From Azorinus chamasolen (lineage: Eukaryota; Mollusca; Bivalvia; Cardiida; Solecurtidae), in contig OY755240.1 in assembly GCA_963576725.1 (NCBI GenBank), forward strand, positions 14,624,378 to 14,688,377: DNA of 64,000 bases, written 5' to 3'. Below the pieces are notes generated by a model that saw only the letters and a program-made list of their open reading frames with translations, was not told the origin of the DNA and made no database searches. Position numbers and translations under genes: made by a program. This document shows, one piece after another, positions 31,905-41,691 of the stretch (within the stretch, counting starts at the first letter, position 1; each line of letters opens with the position of its first letter).

Positions 31905-32785
31905 TTATAAACAGCCAGTCAATTATTGAATATAGGAGTCATAAAACGCAGGTGGTTGCTTAAACAGAACAGAACAGAACAGATGTTTTATTTTGACTTA
32001 AGCATACAAGCTCATCATCATAACATCGTAACAAACACATGGCAGTCACGCTAATATAATTATACAATGCCACTTTAACATACATAATAGTATGCCCTGT
32101 ATCACGAGAGTGTTCTACATTAGCCAAATACCTCAACTGGTAATAAACATATCATAATCCTATAATACACTAAGAGTATTGTTTCTTAATTTGAAGCTTT
32201 TGATGCAATATAGTGCCAGTCTTTTTAAGATTGTTTTATTTTCTGAATTTAACAAACTTACTAAGTTAAACATGCTGGGGTGATCTCAATAGAACCTTTG
32301 AATATATATATTTCTCAAATGGTTATACATAGGACATTTCAGTATAAAGAGATATTCGTCTTCTATATCATTTAAATGACATAATGTACATAGTCTTTGG
32401 TTCCTTATCACATTTCTATGGCAGCCGGCTTCAATATTTGAATTATGAGAATTCAATCGTATCCTTGCTATAACGTATCTATATTTTGAATTTTCAACAA
32501 TGTGTAGATAATACGCTCGACTAATGTTTGTATGGACATGTCTGTAAAGTAATAAAGATGTACATGCTTCAACTCCAGTGTGCCATTCTGTTTGATATAT
32601 ATATCTGAGGCGTTTACTAAATACTGGTATAAAAGCTTAAAGCAGGGAAAAAGGAAACCAGAAAGCTTCTATATGAGATTTATGCATTACTTTTATCCTG
32701 CATTAAGCTACCACCTGTCTTCCAAACCCATAATAACTGAATACCTCTTTTTGAAGGCCACTTAAGACAGGTTCTACTGAACACA
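31905..32785. mobile_element. TA-4 MITE split by a LINE insertion
   Basis: Left part TAGGAGTCATAAAACGCAGG, then TGGTTGCTTAA. The right part resumes GCTTAAAGCAGGG and ends CTTAAGACAGGTTCTACTG. GCTTAAA is present on both sides of the LINE, consistent with a short target duplication. The left terminus is decayed. Confidence 0.55.
31964..32633 (-). pseudogene. 3' end of a non-LTR retrotransposon, minus strand
   Basis: Minus-strand translation of about 32580-32300 gives RIRLNSHNSNIEAGC and LCTLCHLNDIEDEYLFILKC. This is the CxxC...EDE...C C-terminal module of many mollusc and cnidarian LINE reverse transcriptases. After one stop, the same frame continues FNLVSLLNSENKTILKRLAL. The 3' end has AAAATAAAACA and a (TGTTC)n tail at the plus-strand start. 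No RT core is present: a 5'-truncated dead copy. Confidence 0.8.
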
Positions 32786-32789
32786 GATA

Positions 32790-33740
32790 CGATGTTTGCT
32801 GCCCGTATTCCATGTAACTATAATTATCCTCAAACCACAGTTGGATTGACACAATAGCACATCCCTATATTTCTGTACAAATCCCCGTTTCTAAAAAGGA
32901 GGCTCCTTTTTAATAATTTAGTAGTAGTCGGATAGCGATAATATTTAGCTGAACAAATATATCCTATCAGAAAATGGGTTGTAAGCATTGTTGTCATGGA
33001 ATGTATACGTGTACAGCTTCCGGTGGTAATTGATTAATGCCAAAAAAGAATCCTACAGGAGCCGTCTGATATGGATCTACTCTATTTGCAAATGCGTGAA
33101 AATGCGTTTATATGAAGGAAACGGTCAATACAGAATGACAGTTATGCAGAAAACTATTCAGTATAACGTTCGTTTGTTCGCAATTAGCCCATGGACAAAA
33201 GGACAGTGTAGACCCGAAGGGAGCCCCTCTGATCAGGGTATTCACTGTTTGCCGAGCCCATTTCAACCTCCTACGCAGTAACCTCTCCTACTCGCTACGC
33301 TGAAGAGATCACCCTCTTACACTCTGTTACATTACATATACCTCTGTAGTTGGCTCAGAAAGCAGTCCCAAATGAAACTAACTCCCGTACAACACAGGAA
33401 GTAAATTGTTTTGTGTGTTTCTTTGACAGTTCAACGGAAGAAAAGCAAAAGGCTGGGATTTCTCAAAAGTTGAGTGTCCTTTGGGATTATAGCAGAATTA
33501 CAATGTCCTTATAAGAAGTTCGGAATCTATAATTTGTAGAAACTATTTTTCGAAATAATGAGCAGACATCATTCCATTTTGTTTGTTTACATTTGTGCAA
33601 TATTCGAAGCGTAAAGCGGCATGAAATAGGTAATCAAATATTCTCTGAAATTAAACTGTATTACCATTTTTATGATAAAATAAAAGCTATTTATTCTTGA
33701 TTCAGGCTATTTGATATAAACTATCGACTCAGATAACAAC
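32790..33740. other. No gene; MITE core fragments only
   Basis: Fragments of the core palindrome occur at about 33050-33130 (CAGGAGCCGTCTGATATGG) and 33205-33255 (GTAGACCCGAAGGGAGC). The frame 33030-33281 crosses these and is not a gene. Confidence 0.4.
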
Positions 33741-34056
33741 GGTGGCACTGAGGTGACATATGCAAGATTTTTTTTTCAAGTTTGTTTTCCTGAGATAATT
33801 TTTTTATCATCTCGAGAATACGAAAAAAAAGTTCGTTTTTACGAGATAATTTTTTTTATTATCTCGAGAAAACGAAACAAAGTTCGTTTTCCTGAGATAA
33901 TTTTTTTTATTATCTCAAGAAAACGAAGTAGTTCGTTTTGACGAGATATTGTTTTTTTTATTATCTCAAGAAAACGAAGTAGTTCGTTTTAACAAGATAA
34001 ATTTTTTTATTATCTCGGGAAAACGAACAAAGTTCGTTTTCCTGAGATATTTTTTT
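33741..34056 (+). repeat. Palindromic tandem array (GTTCGTTTT...TTATCTCGAGAAAACGAA)
   Basis: About five and a half units of roughly 50 bp. Each unit is itself inverted: GTTCGTTTT-N-CGAGATAA, a T-rich centre, then TTATCTCGAGAAAACGAA. Preceded by GGTGGCACTGAGGTGACATA, which also flanks the array at 40396. Frames reading IIFFIISRKR are artefacts of the repeat. Confidence 0.9.
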
Positions 34057-34316
34057 AAGTCGTGCGCACGACTTAATAAGCCAATCAGAACCCTCCGTCA
34101 GAGTCAATTGTTCATCTATGGGGTTTCTCGTTTCCCGCTAAGCGAAGCTTGATATATTTGCAAACACTTTGGACCTAGATCAGACAACAATTAACAAGGG
34201 TCTGATCAGGATCTAAGCTGTTTGATACTCGGGCAATATAATTTTCCCAAAGTAAGCGAATCAGAAGAAGTTACGAATTTATGCGGAAGTGAAATCTTTT
34301 TGCTGCGTGATAAGAG

Positions 34317-34675
34317 TTAATCCCTTTCCTCGATATATATACACATTTTATCACCACCTTTGCAAACAAAGAAGACCCGCATCAGACAGTTCCTATAGGA
34401 GCTACCAGATCAGGGTCTATTATGTTTCCTTAGAAAATGTCATAAATCAAGATTTTAACTTTCTACGCCAGAGTAAACCCTGACCAGATAGCCCCTGAAG
34501 GACTTGTCTAACTAGGGTCTTCTATGTTTGCTTATATAACATATACTAAAATATAGAATATAGGCTACTGCCTCAAAAATCTTATCAGTTTGCTCCTAAA
34601 TAAATATTTATTATATCGGTATATTCATAGTGATGGAGCCTTTCACGAATATCCATGTAGGAGTGCATGGGTTAA
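34317..34675. mobile_element. Composite TTAA MITE
   Basis: TTAATCCCTTTCCTCGATAT and AGGAGTGCATGGGTTAA. Two core-like palindromes (CATCAGACAGTTCC/CTACCAGATCAGG, and CCAGATAGCCCC/GTCTAACTAGGGTC) lie in series, so it may be two merged elements. Confidence 0.55.
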
Positions 34676-34766
34676 TATGAAGAATCGCAGTTGTGTATAA
34701 ACCTGTTGAAAGCCGGGAAGATGTATTCGACATATGGGAAACGGATGGACGCTATCCATAAACAAT

Positions 34767-34885
34767 TTAACCCTTTCCTTCATCGTTTCTATTAAAACTT
34801 AATTTTAGGTAGATCTAGTTATATAGATTCACATGCATTCATAAGGGTAGAAACTCTCTTAAATATTTATGGAGGAAATGGTTAG
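34767..34885. mobile_element. Miniature TTAA MITE (119 bp)
   Basis: TTAACCCTTTCCTTCATCG and TATGGAGGAAATGGTTAG, with no core palindrome. A natural minimal version of the T class. Confidence 0.65.
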
Positions 34886-35580
34886 CGTATCAACGCGACA
34901 AACATTTGCGTCTATTGAAAAGTGTATAGGCCTACATGTAGGCCTTTGGTCTCATATCTAACCAATCTGATACACTGCTTTTGTATAATAAACCAATTAC
35001 AAGCCTTATTTAGAACTACTCAAACAATATTTCACGGAGTAGAAATCTACAAATATGGCAAAAGTCTAAATATTGCCGAGAAAGCTATAATAAATCTTTG
35101 AAGTAGTAGATCTACAACTGTGTGAACGATTACTACTGCGTTCTTTGATGTAAATGTTCTCGGCTAAGTAGGAATCAGGCAGCGCAAGTAAGAATTCCGA
35201 TAATGACGGACAGAGTAGGAATTCTTACTTTGGGCAGTGCATTTCCAGAATTGTTCGTGCGCAAAATAGGAATTGGGACAAAGTGAGAATATCTGTGAGC
35301 GTTGCCTGGTGTTTATGTACATTTATATTGCATTATACAAAGGACGGAGAATGGGCTAAGCTTTATAATGATGTATAAATTATGGAGATAGCTTTAAAAT
35401 CGCAGACATAACACGCGCTTTTATACATTTTCATACTGCGAACATGTAAAGTAAAAAGCGCGCGTCATAGTGATGTTTGATACGTCACGGTAACGTTATA
35501 CGCAATTATGACGTCATATAAGTTTATCCATTGTCTCGGCCATTTTCTCATAGGCCTCAAATACTTGCGAAAACTGTTGG
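34886..35580. other. Unassigned sequence with an imperfect palindrome
   Basis: AAGTAAGAATTCC (about 35187) and GGAATTCTTACTT (about 35218) are inverted. No gene or RNA was recognised. Confidence 0.35.
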
Positions 35581-35636
35581 CTCTGATGGAGGGTTAACTC
35601 GGTTTTGATTGGCTTATTAAGTCGTGCGCACGACTT

Positions 35637-35745
35637 AAGAAAATATCTCAGTAAAACGAACTTTCTTTCGTTTTCTCGAGATAATAAAATAAATTATCTC
35701 GTAAAAACGAACTATTTCGTTTTCTCGAGATAATAAAATCAAAGT
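35637..35745 (-). repeat. Short palindromic array, opposite orientation
   Basis: Two units with GTTTTCTCGAGATAATAAAA and TTATCTCGTAAAAACGAAC. Mirror image of the array at 33741. Confidence 0.85.
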
Positions 35746-36118
35746 ACTGACAGTACTGAAGGTTTCGGACATAATATATATCATATTGATTGTTTGCTGT
35801 GGATTTTTCTGAAAATCATGTCAGTAGTTTGGAAGACATTTAAAGAATTGTTTTATGAACATGTCACATACAGGGCGATTCCAATAGCTCATATTGCCAC
35901 TTTGTGCCAATAGAGCCAAAATTGATAGTTTATGTAGTAAAGAGCCATCACTCCGTTATTTGAAAGTAAGGGTCAAGTCAAGTCGTGCTTAGCATAATAG
36001 CATTAACGATTTCACCATTATCGTTGAATGAGAACACTGTAGGTCTAGACTGGACCCCGGATGATTCTGACCATTACTTGGTCAGTACCAAATATATGCA
36101 AGAAATGTCTGATTTCCT
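35746..36118. other. No recognisable feature
   Basis: Starts with the small palindromic AGTACTGACAGTACTG. Nothing else was identified. Confidence 0.35.
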
Positions 36119-36255
36119 TAACCCTTTCCCTGTTCTATGTCCAAATTTCAATACCTACTGAATATTTATGGACAAAATAGTTACAATGAAATATGAAAAG
36201 TGGCAATTAGTAGCCATTTAAGAAAGTAAAGAAAAAAAAGAAAGAAAGAGTAGCC
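36119..36255. mobile_element. Left half of a T1 MITE
   Basis: TTAACCCTTTCCCTGTTCTA to the AAAGAAAGAG tract. The core palindrome and right end are missing, cut just before the duplicated block. Confidence 0.7.
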
Positions 36256-36599
36256 TATATATATATATATAAGTGTGTAGGCAAAAGGGGCATTTAACTC
36301 AGAATCCGACAACAATATATCGGACTTTTGTAAATACCACAGGAAGGGTATGGAACTTTCAGAATCCGACGACCTTATGTCGGACTTCTGTTGTAAAAAG
36401 ACACCATGCTGTTTGAACAGAGGCGTTTGGATTGACAGTAGGTCATGGTAAAATCTATTAATTTTATACTTGGAGATTTCATCAAAAATGGGTCTGTATA
36501 ATTTGCATATTAAGTATGTACGTTCACTAGTCGTTGTTGCTTTTCACACCTTTGTAGCGTTTAAATAGAACCATGTAACACTTATATATTGGGACCCAA

Positions 36600-36668
36600 G
36601 CGGTGGCCGAGGGGAAAGAGCTGCGTCTATGAATCTCTAGGTCCTTGGTTCGAATCCCGTCACAACCA
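36600..36668 (+). ncRNA. tRNA-like sequence in duplication copy 1
   Basis: Box A TGGCCGAGGGG and box B GGTTCGAATCC are consensus, and the order resembles a Ser/Leu-type head (GGCCGAGGGG). The acceptor ends pair only partly (GCGGTGG with TCACAACC). T-runs follow at about 36695. Probably a tRNA-derived element or pseudo-tRNA. Confidence 0.55.
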
Positions 36669-37262
36669 AATGCAAATGGAAAAAAGATTCTAATATATTT
36701 TTTATTCTTTATCTTTTTTTATATTCTTTTCTCTAAATACATTTTAAAGCAAACACACTAGAAAACATAAGCATGCCTCTTGAAACTTGTTATGGACTTT
36801 TTTAAAGCATTATGCTATATTAACATACAGTCCTGGTGTCAATAGTATGCATTTCGATGAAACGTAGAGGCAGGATCCAGACTTTGTGCTAGGACAACTA
36901 TGAATTCGAAAGTACCATGTTCAATTTAAAATTGTCACCTGCTCATTATTTTGTGTATTGCATATATAATTATTTAGATTCAATTAGTCTATGCTTTGCA
37001 TAGTTTTATTTTAAAATTGTCAAACATCTAGGATCCTGATCACAGACCGACACACACAATGTACAACTGGCAATTAGGTCACGATAACGTGCATAATATT
37101 TGAAAACTTAGTTTGTTTCAAAAGGAATTACTGCACAGTTCAAACTGACTATAAAACATTCCCTGAGAATTTGAACAATAATTACATCAACAAAAACAAT
37201 AGTTTAAAAAAGTACATGTATATAGACACAGAGCGCAAATGGAACGGATCCATGTAAGAAAC

Positions 37263-37507
37263 TTGATTCCTGTTCTATGTTTATTCCAAATTTCAATACC
37301 TACTGAATATTCATGAACAAAGTAGTTATAATGAAACATGAAAAGTGGAAATGAGTAGCCATTTAAGAAAGGAAAGAAAAAGATATTTTCAAATTCCATT
37401 AGCCAACAGAGCATATCCTGATCAGACGACTTCTATAGGAGTCATCAGATCTGGGTCTACTCTGTTTACAAACGCGTCAAAAACATTTATATGAAGGAAA
37501 GGGTTAA
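37263..37507. mobile_element. T1 MITE within duplication copy 1
   Basis: TTGATTCCTGTTCTATG (TTAA and CCCTTT eroded) to GAAGGAAAGGGTTAA. Core CAGACGACTTCTATAGGAGT, then CATCAGATC. Confidence 0.8.
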
Positions 37508-37765
37508 GTGTTCTAGCACCCAGTCTCTCCTCTCTACCAGTTTGTACAGCTGAATAAGTCAGTTTGGAAACATTTTTGCAACTTTAGATTAAACAGACAT
37601 GATAGCAAATAGTGAAAACCCTTCAAACGAGCCCATTAAGGAGGTGTTTGATCTGGGTCTGCACTATTTGCATAAGTGTGTTTGTCAAAATACCTAGGGT
37701 AATTAGGGTATCACTTGTTAATCTCTGAAATACATTCAAAAGTATAGATTTGTCAACTTTTACAA

Positions 37766-37963
37766 TACAGTAAAACCCCTCTTAACCCGACTTCTAGTAG
37801 ATAAGAATTTAGAAACTTTTTAGGCAGGTGGCTGCTTAATGCAGGGTGAAAGTCATGCCGAGGAGCTTTCTGCATTATTTTCATCCTGCATTAAGCTGCC
37901 ACCTGTCTCCAAGACTGATATTTATACTGAATTTAAAGTCTGGTTTAGAGGGGTTTTACCGTA
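37766..37963. mobile_element. TA-3 MITE between the two duplication copies
   Basis: TACAGTAAAACCCCTC and GAGGGGTTTTACCGTA. Arms GCAGGTGGCTGCTTAATGCA; the left arm tip is deleted next to GAGGAGCTTTC. Confidence 0.85.
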
Positions 37964-38472
37964 CATGTATATTTGAAATTCTATTTCTTTCAAACCAGAT
38001 CTTAGCAACAACGTCGCACGACCATTGATAAAATTCATCAGGAAACATTGTAATGTCGCAATGGAATCGAATTTCTGCATTTGAATTTTGATCTACCCTA
38101 GAAATAGTACCATTGATGTTCGATATTTCATAGTAGTTCACAAAATGTTGAAAATGTATCGAAATATCAACCGTGGCTGTAATAATTAAATAATTCTTTT
38201 CGGTTATGTGTCCATTTCATGTACCTCCAACAATTCTATACTGTTCTGCAAAAATCTAACAATTATGTTACTTTGGTCTACCTAACTATTACAACGGTGA
38301 AATGGGCTGTTCCAAAATTCAAACAAGTCAAGCTAAAATGAGCTTATGGTTATTATTCAGGGACTTTTCCAAACAATAGTGTAACACGACAAACCGTGCA
38401 GATCCTGATTAGAGGGCTTCTCTATGAGCCTTCTTACCTGGGTCTCCTCTGTTTGCAAAGGGCATAAGTGAC
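37964..38472. other. Unique-looking spacer
   Basis: No gene was recognised. A decayed core (GATCCTGATTAGAGGGCTTC, then CTGGGTCTCCTCTG) lies at about 38398-38455. Confidence 0.35.
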
Positions 38473-38789
38473 TAGGCAAAAAGGGCATTTAACTCAGAAT
38501 CCGACAACAATATATCGGACTTTTGTAAATAGCACAGGAAGGGTATGGGACTTTCAGAATCCGACGACCTTATGTCGGACTACTGTTGTAAAAAGACACC
38601 ATGCTGTTTGAACAAAGGCGTTTGGATTGACAGTAGGTCATTGGTAAAATCTATTAATTTTATACTTGGAGATTTCATGAAAAATAGATGTGTATAAGTA
38701 TTAAGTATGTACGTTCACTAGTCGTTGTTGCTTTTCACACCTTTGTAGCGTTTAAATAGAACCATGTAACACTTATATATTGGGACCCA

Positions 38790-38854
38790 AGCGGTGGCCG
38801 AGGGGAAAGAGCTGCGTCTATGAATCTCTAGGTCCTTGGTTCGAATCCCGTCAA
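38790..38854 (+). ncRNA. tRNA-like sequence in duplication copy 2
   Basis: Identical box A and box B to 36600-36668, but the 3' acceptor part is shortened (CCCGTCAAATG instead of CCCGTCACAACC). This further argues that it is not under tRNA constraint. Confidence 0.5.
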
Positions 38855-39436
38855 ATGCAAATGGAAAAAAGATTCTAATATATTCTTTATCTTTTTTATA
38901 TTCTTTTCTCTAAATAAATTTAAAGCAAACAAACTACAAAACATAAGCATGCCTCTTGAAACCTGTTATGGACTTTTTAAAGCATTATGCTATATTAACA
39001 TACAGTCCTGGTGTCAATAGTATGCATTTCGATGAAACTTAGAGGCAGGATCCAGACTTTGTGCTAGGACAACTATGAATTCGAAAGTACCATGTTCAAT
39101 TTGAAATTGTCACCTGCTCATTATGTTGTGTATTGCATATATAATTATTTATATTCAATTAGTCTATGATTTGCATAGTTTTATTTTAAAATTGTCAAAC
39201 ATCTAGGATCCTGATCACAAACCGACACACACAATGTACAACTGGCAATTAGGTCAAGATAACGTGCATAATATTTGAAAACTTAGTTTGTTTCAAAAGG
39301 AATTACTGCACAGTTCAAACTGACTATAAAAAATTCCCTGAGAATTTGAACAATAATTAAATCAACAAACCAATAGTTTAAAAAAGTACATGTATATAGA
39401 CACAGAGCGAAAATGGAACGGATCCATGTAAGAAAC

Positions 39437-39700
39437 TTGATTCCTGTTCTATGTTTATTCCAATTTCAATACCTACTGAATATTCATGAACAAAATAATG
39501 GCTACTTATTTCCACTTTTCATTATATGAAACATGAAAAGTGGAAATGAGTAGCCATTTAAGAAAGGAAAGAAAAAGATCTTTCAAATTCCTTTAGCCAA
39601 CAGAGCATATCCTGATCAGACGACTCCTATAGGAGTCATCAGATCTTGGTCTACTCTGTTTACAAACGCGTGAAAAACATTTATATGAAGGAAAGGTTTA
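39437..39700. mobile_element. T1 MITE within duplication copy 2
   Basis: Core GACGACTCCTATAGGAGTCA (apex 39624-39635). The left half has gained an inverted copy of its TGAAAAGTGGAAATGAGTAG segment. Confidence 0.8.
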
Positions 39701-39780
39701 GTGTTCTAGCATCTCTACCAGTTTGTACAGCTGAATAAGTCAGCTTGGAAACATTTTTGCAACTTTAGATTACAGCTTGC

Positions 39781-39992
39781 TTAATCCTTACAATGCTGAG
39801 TGATGTTTCGTTTGCAACAATTGACGTCTGCGTCAATTCTTCAATAAACTTTCTTTCATTTTATGCAAAAATATGATCAAGATGACAAACAGTTTGGATC
39901 CTGATGAGACGCAGAATTATGTGGCCTCTCATCTGGATCCAAACTGTTTGCATAGGTAATCACAGTTTCGACGCTAGCGTGCAAAGAGTTAA
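39781..39992. mobile_element. T2-like TTAA MITE
   Basis: TTAATCCTTACAATGCTG and TAGCGTGCAAAGAGTTAA. The palindrome AAACAGTTTGGATCCTGATG / CATCTGGATCCAAACTGTTT is almost perfect. Confidence 0.8.
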
Positions 39993-40104
39993 GCGTATGA
40001 CCTCTAGAGATTTTAGCATGATGTAACAGTTGCCCTGCACTACTGACCACCAGTGCGCTGTAACCTTTATACTGTAAAGAACGTACAGAACAGAAGAAGT
40101 CTAT

Positions 40105-40215
40105 TTAACCCTTAATTTCCCCATATAAAATTGTTTTCATGCATCTGCAAATAGATTCGACCCAGACCAGACAGCTCGCTCCCATAGATTCAGGGTCTGC
40201 TCTGTTGCTAATGGA
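40105..40215. mobile_element. Partial T1 MITE
   Basis: TTAACCCTTAATTTCCCCAT, then GACCCAGACCAGACAGCTC and CAGGGTCTGCTCTG. The right end is not found. Confidence 0.45.
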
Positions 40216-40389
40216 TCCACCTTCCATATTTCATTATAAATATTTTGTAAGATTCCGGAACCGGATTGTAAGCCAAGCACTGCACATGCGCAATTCTCTT
40301 AGGGGGATTCCCGCTAGGTAGCGCTCGTGCAATAGGGTTTTCCGCCATAGTTTGAGTCGCAATCCATTTTATAAGGATTTCGGCAAAAG

Positions 40390-40665
40390 CCGAAACCCTA
40401 AAAAATTATCTCGTAAAAACGAACTCCTTCGTTTTCTTGAGATAAAAAAAAAATCTCATGAAAACGAACTTTTTTCGTTTTCTCGAGATAATAAAAAAAT
40501 TTATCTCGTCAAAACGAACTACTTCGTTTTCTTGAGATAATAAATTTATATTATCTCAGGAAAACGAACTTTGTTTCGTTTTCTCGAGATAATAAAAAAA
40601 ATATCTCGGGAAAACAAACTTGAAAATAAAATCTTGCATATGTCACCTCAGTGCCACCGTAGATA
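40390..40665 (-). repeat. Palindromic tandem array, third locus
   Basis: About four and a half units of the GTTCGTTTT/AAAACGAAC plus CTCGAGATAA type, reverse to 33741. It ends in TATGTCACCTCAGTGCCACC, the complement of the flank at 33741. Preceded by the small palindrome TTTCGGCAAAAGCCGAAA. Confidence 0.9.
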
Positions 40666-40932
40666 ACCATAAAACACAAACTATTGATTTTGTCAAGATT
40701 TTTGGCATATGAACCCATCGCAGAGGTGTATGTGAGAGTAACGAACGACAACTGTGCAAGGAGGTTGTGAAGAGATCGCACGAAGTGACAAGGGAGATCA
40801 CTGTGAGGAGTTTGAGTCCATTTATGTCAATCATCCGTAGGAACGTTTGTGTTTTGTATGCCCTCTCAATATGTAAAATAGTTTTCCTTATTTCTTTAAC
40901 TAATATTGGAATTAATGAGTTATCATATGCAA

Positions 40933-41177
40933 TTAACCCTTCGCTTGCTGAATTTTAAAAATACATTTCTCCTTCTTTGTCCTGTTGTATAATTACATAT
41001 ATCTTCACTGTGTACAAGTATTTCGCTGTGCAGTCACTGCTGTGGAGTGCACTGGTTGCACAATCAACTTGTAAATAGTGCAGACTCTGATGAGACAGCT
41101 CCTGTATGAGCTGTCTTATCTGGGTCTTCACTATTTACAGGTATGTATATTGACGTGAATAGCAAGCGAAGGGTTAA
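40933..41177. mobile_element. T4 TTAA MITE
   Basis: TTAACCCTTCGCTTGCTGAA and ATAGCAAGCGAAGGGTTAA. The core GATGAGACAGCTCCTG / TGAGCTGTCTTATC is framed by AAATAGTGCAGA and TCACTATTTACA. Reverse orientation to 43400 and 57942. Confidence 0.9.
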
Positions 41178-41486
41178 GACTAAGAATGTATATATATGGT
41201 TGCTTTAAAAACATGTTAACGTACCTACACATATCAAAATGCAATTACTGTCAGTATGGGATATCGTTTGTCTACTGCGACAGTCTTTATATATACCAAA
41301 TAACAAGATACAGGAGTGTTCATTATTATTTATACACTAAAAATATAAATAACGAGTGTTCTACTCGTTTCTATAGTAATACACTTGAATCAGACAGATG
41401 CACATGTGTATCTCTTAATCGTGCTAGTCATTATTCTTTTCAAAGGTGAATAAAATACTGCATTCTATAACGATCACTTGGTAAAA
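41178..41486. other. No recognisable feature
   Basis: AT-rich. The frame 41186-41449 has no recognised motif. Confidence 0.35.
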
Positions 41487-41640
41487 CACATATGCAAACA
41501 GTTTGGATCCAGATAAGACACCGAGTAACTCTGCGTCTCATCAGAATCAGTCATGGTGATAATGTTTTTGAAAGAAACAGAAAAATAAACAAAAGAAAAT
41601 TGCAGACGACAATAGTTGGCAGAGACAGAGTTATAAATTA
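41487..41640. mobile_element. T2 MITE fragment downstream of MIF-B
   Basis: TATGCAAACAGTTTGGATCC and GAGTAACTCTGCGTCTCATC, then CAGACGACAATAGTTGGCAG in reverse. It abuts the MIF-B 3' exon. Confidence 0.5.
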
Positions 41641-41691
41641 TATATATAATTATTGTCAAACTGGGTATAGGGAAAGTCTTCATCCGATATG

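Larger units (their letters stand above)
34057..35636. repeat. Segment bounded by ~50-bp inverted repeats
   Basis: AAGTCGTGCGCACGACTTAA at 34057 continues into TAAGCCAATCAGAACCCTCC. The reverse complement ends at 35636 (GGAGGG...GATTGGCTTATTAAGTCG). The short AT-rich inside holds MITEs at 34317 and 34767 but no gene. The two arrays lie outside these repeats. Confidence 0.75.
36278..37591 (+). repeat. 1.3-kb direct duplication, copy 1
   Basis: Nearly identical to 38473-39771. Contains two TCCGAC...GTCGGA imperfect hairpins, a tRNA-like segment (36600-36668), a T1 MITE (37263-37507) and unassigned sequence. No coding frame is conserved. Confidence 0.95.
38473..39771 (+). repeat. 1.3-kb direct duplication, copy 2
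   Basis: Same content as 36278-37591. Differences include small deletions (for example in the 3' side of the tRNA-like segment) and a local inverted duplication around 39493-39560. Confidence 0.95.

Noticed and set aside
33753..34152. Open frames rich in IIFFIISRKR
   Set aside because: They read through the palindromic array and change with each unit.
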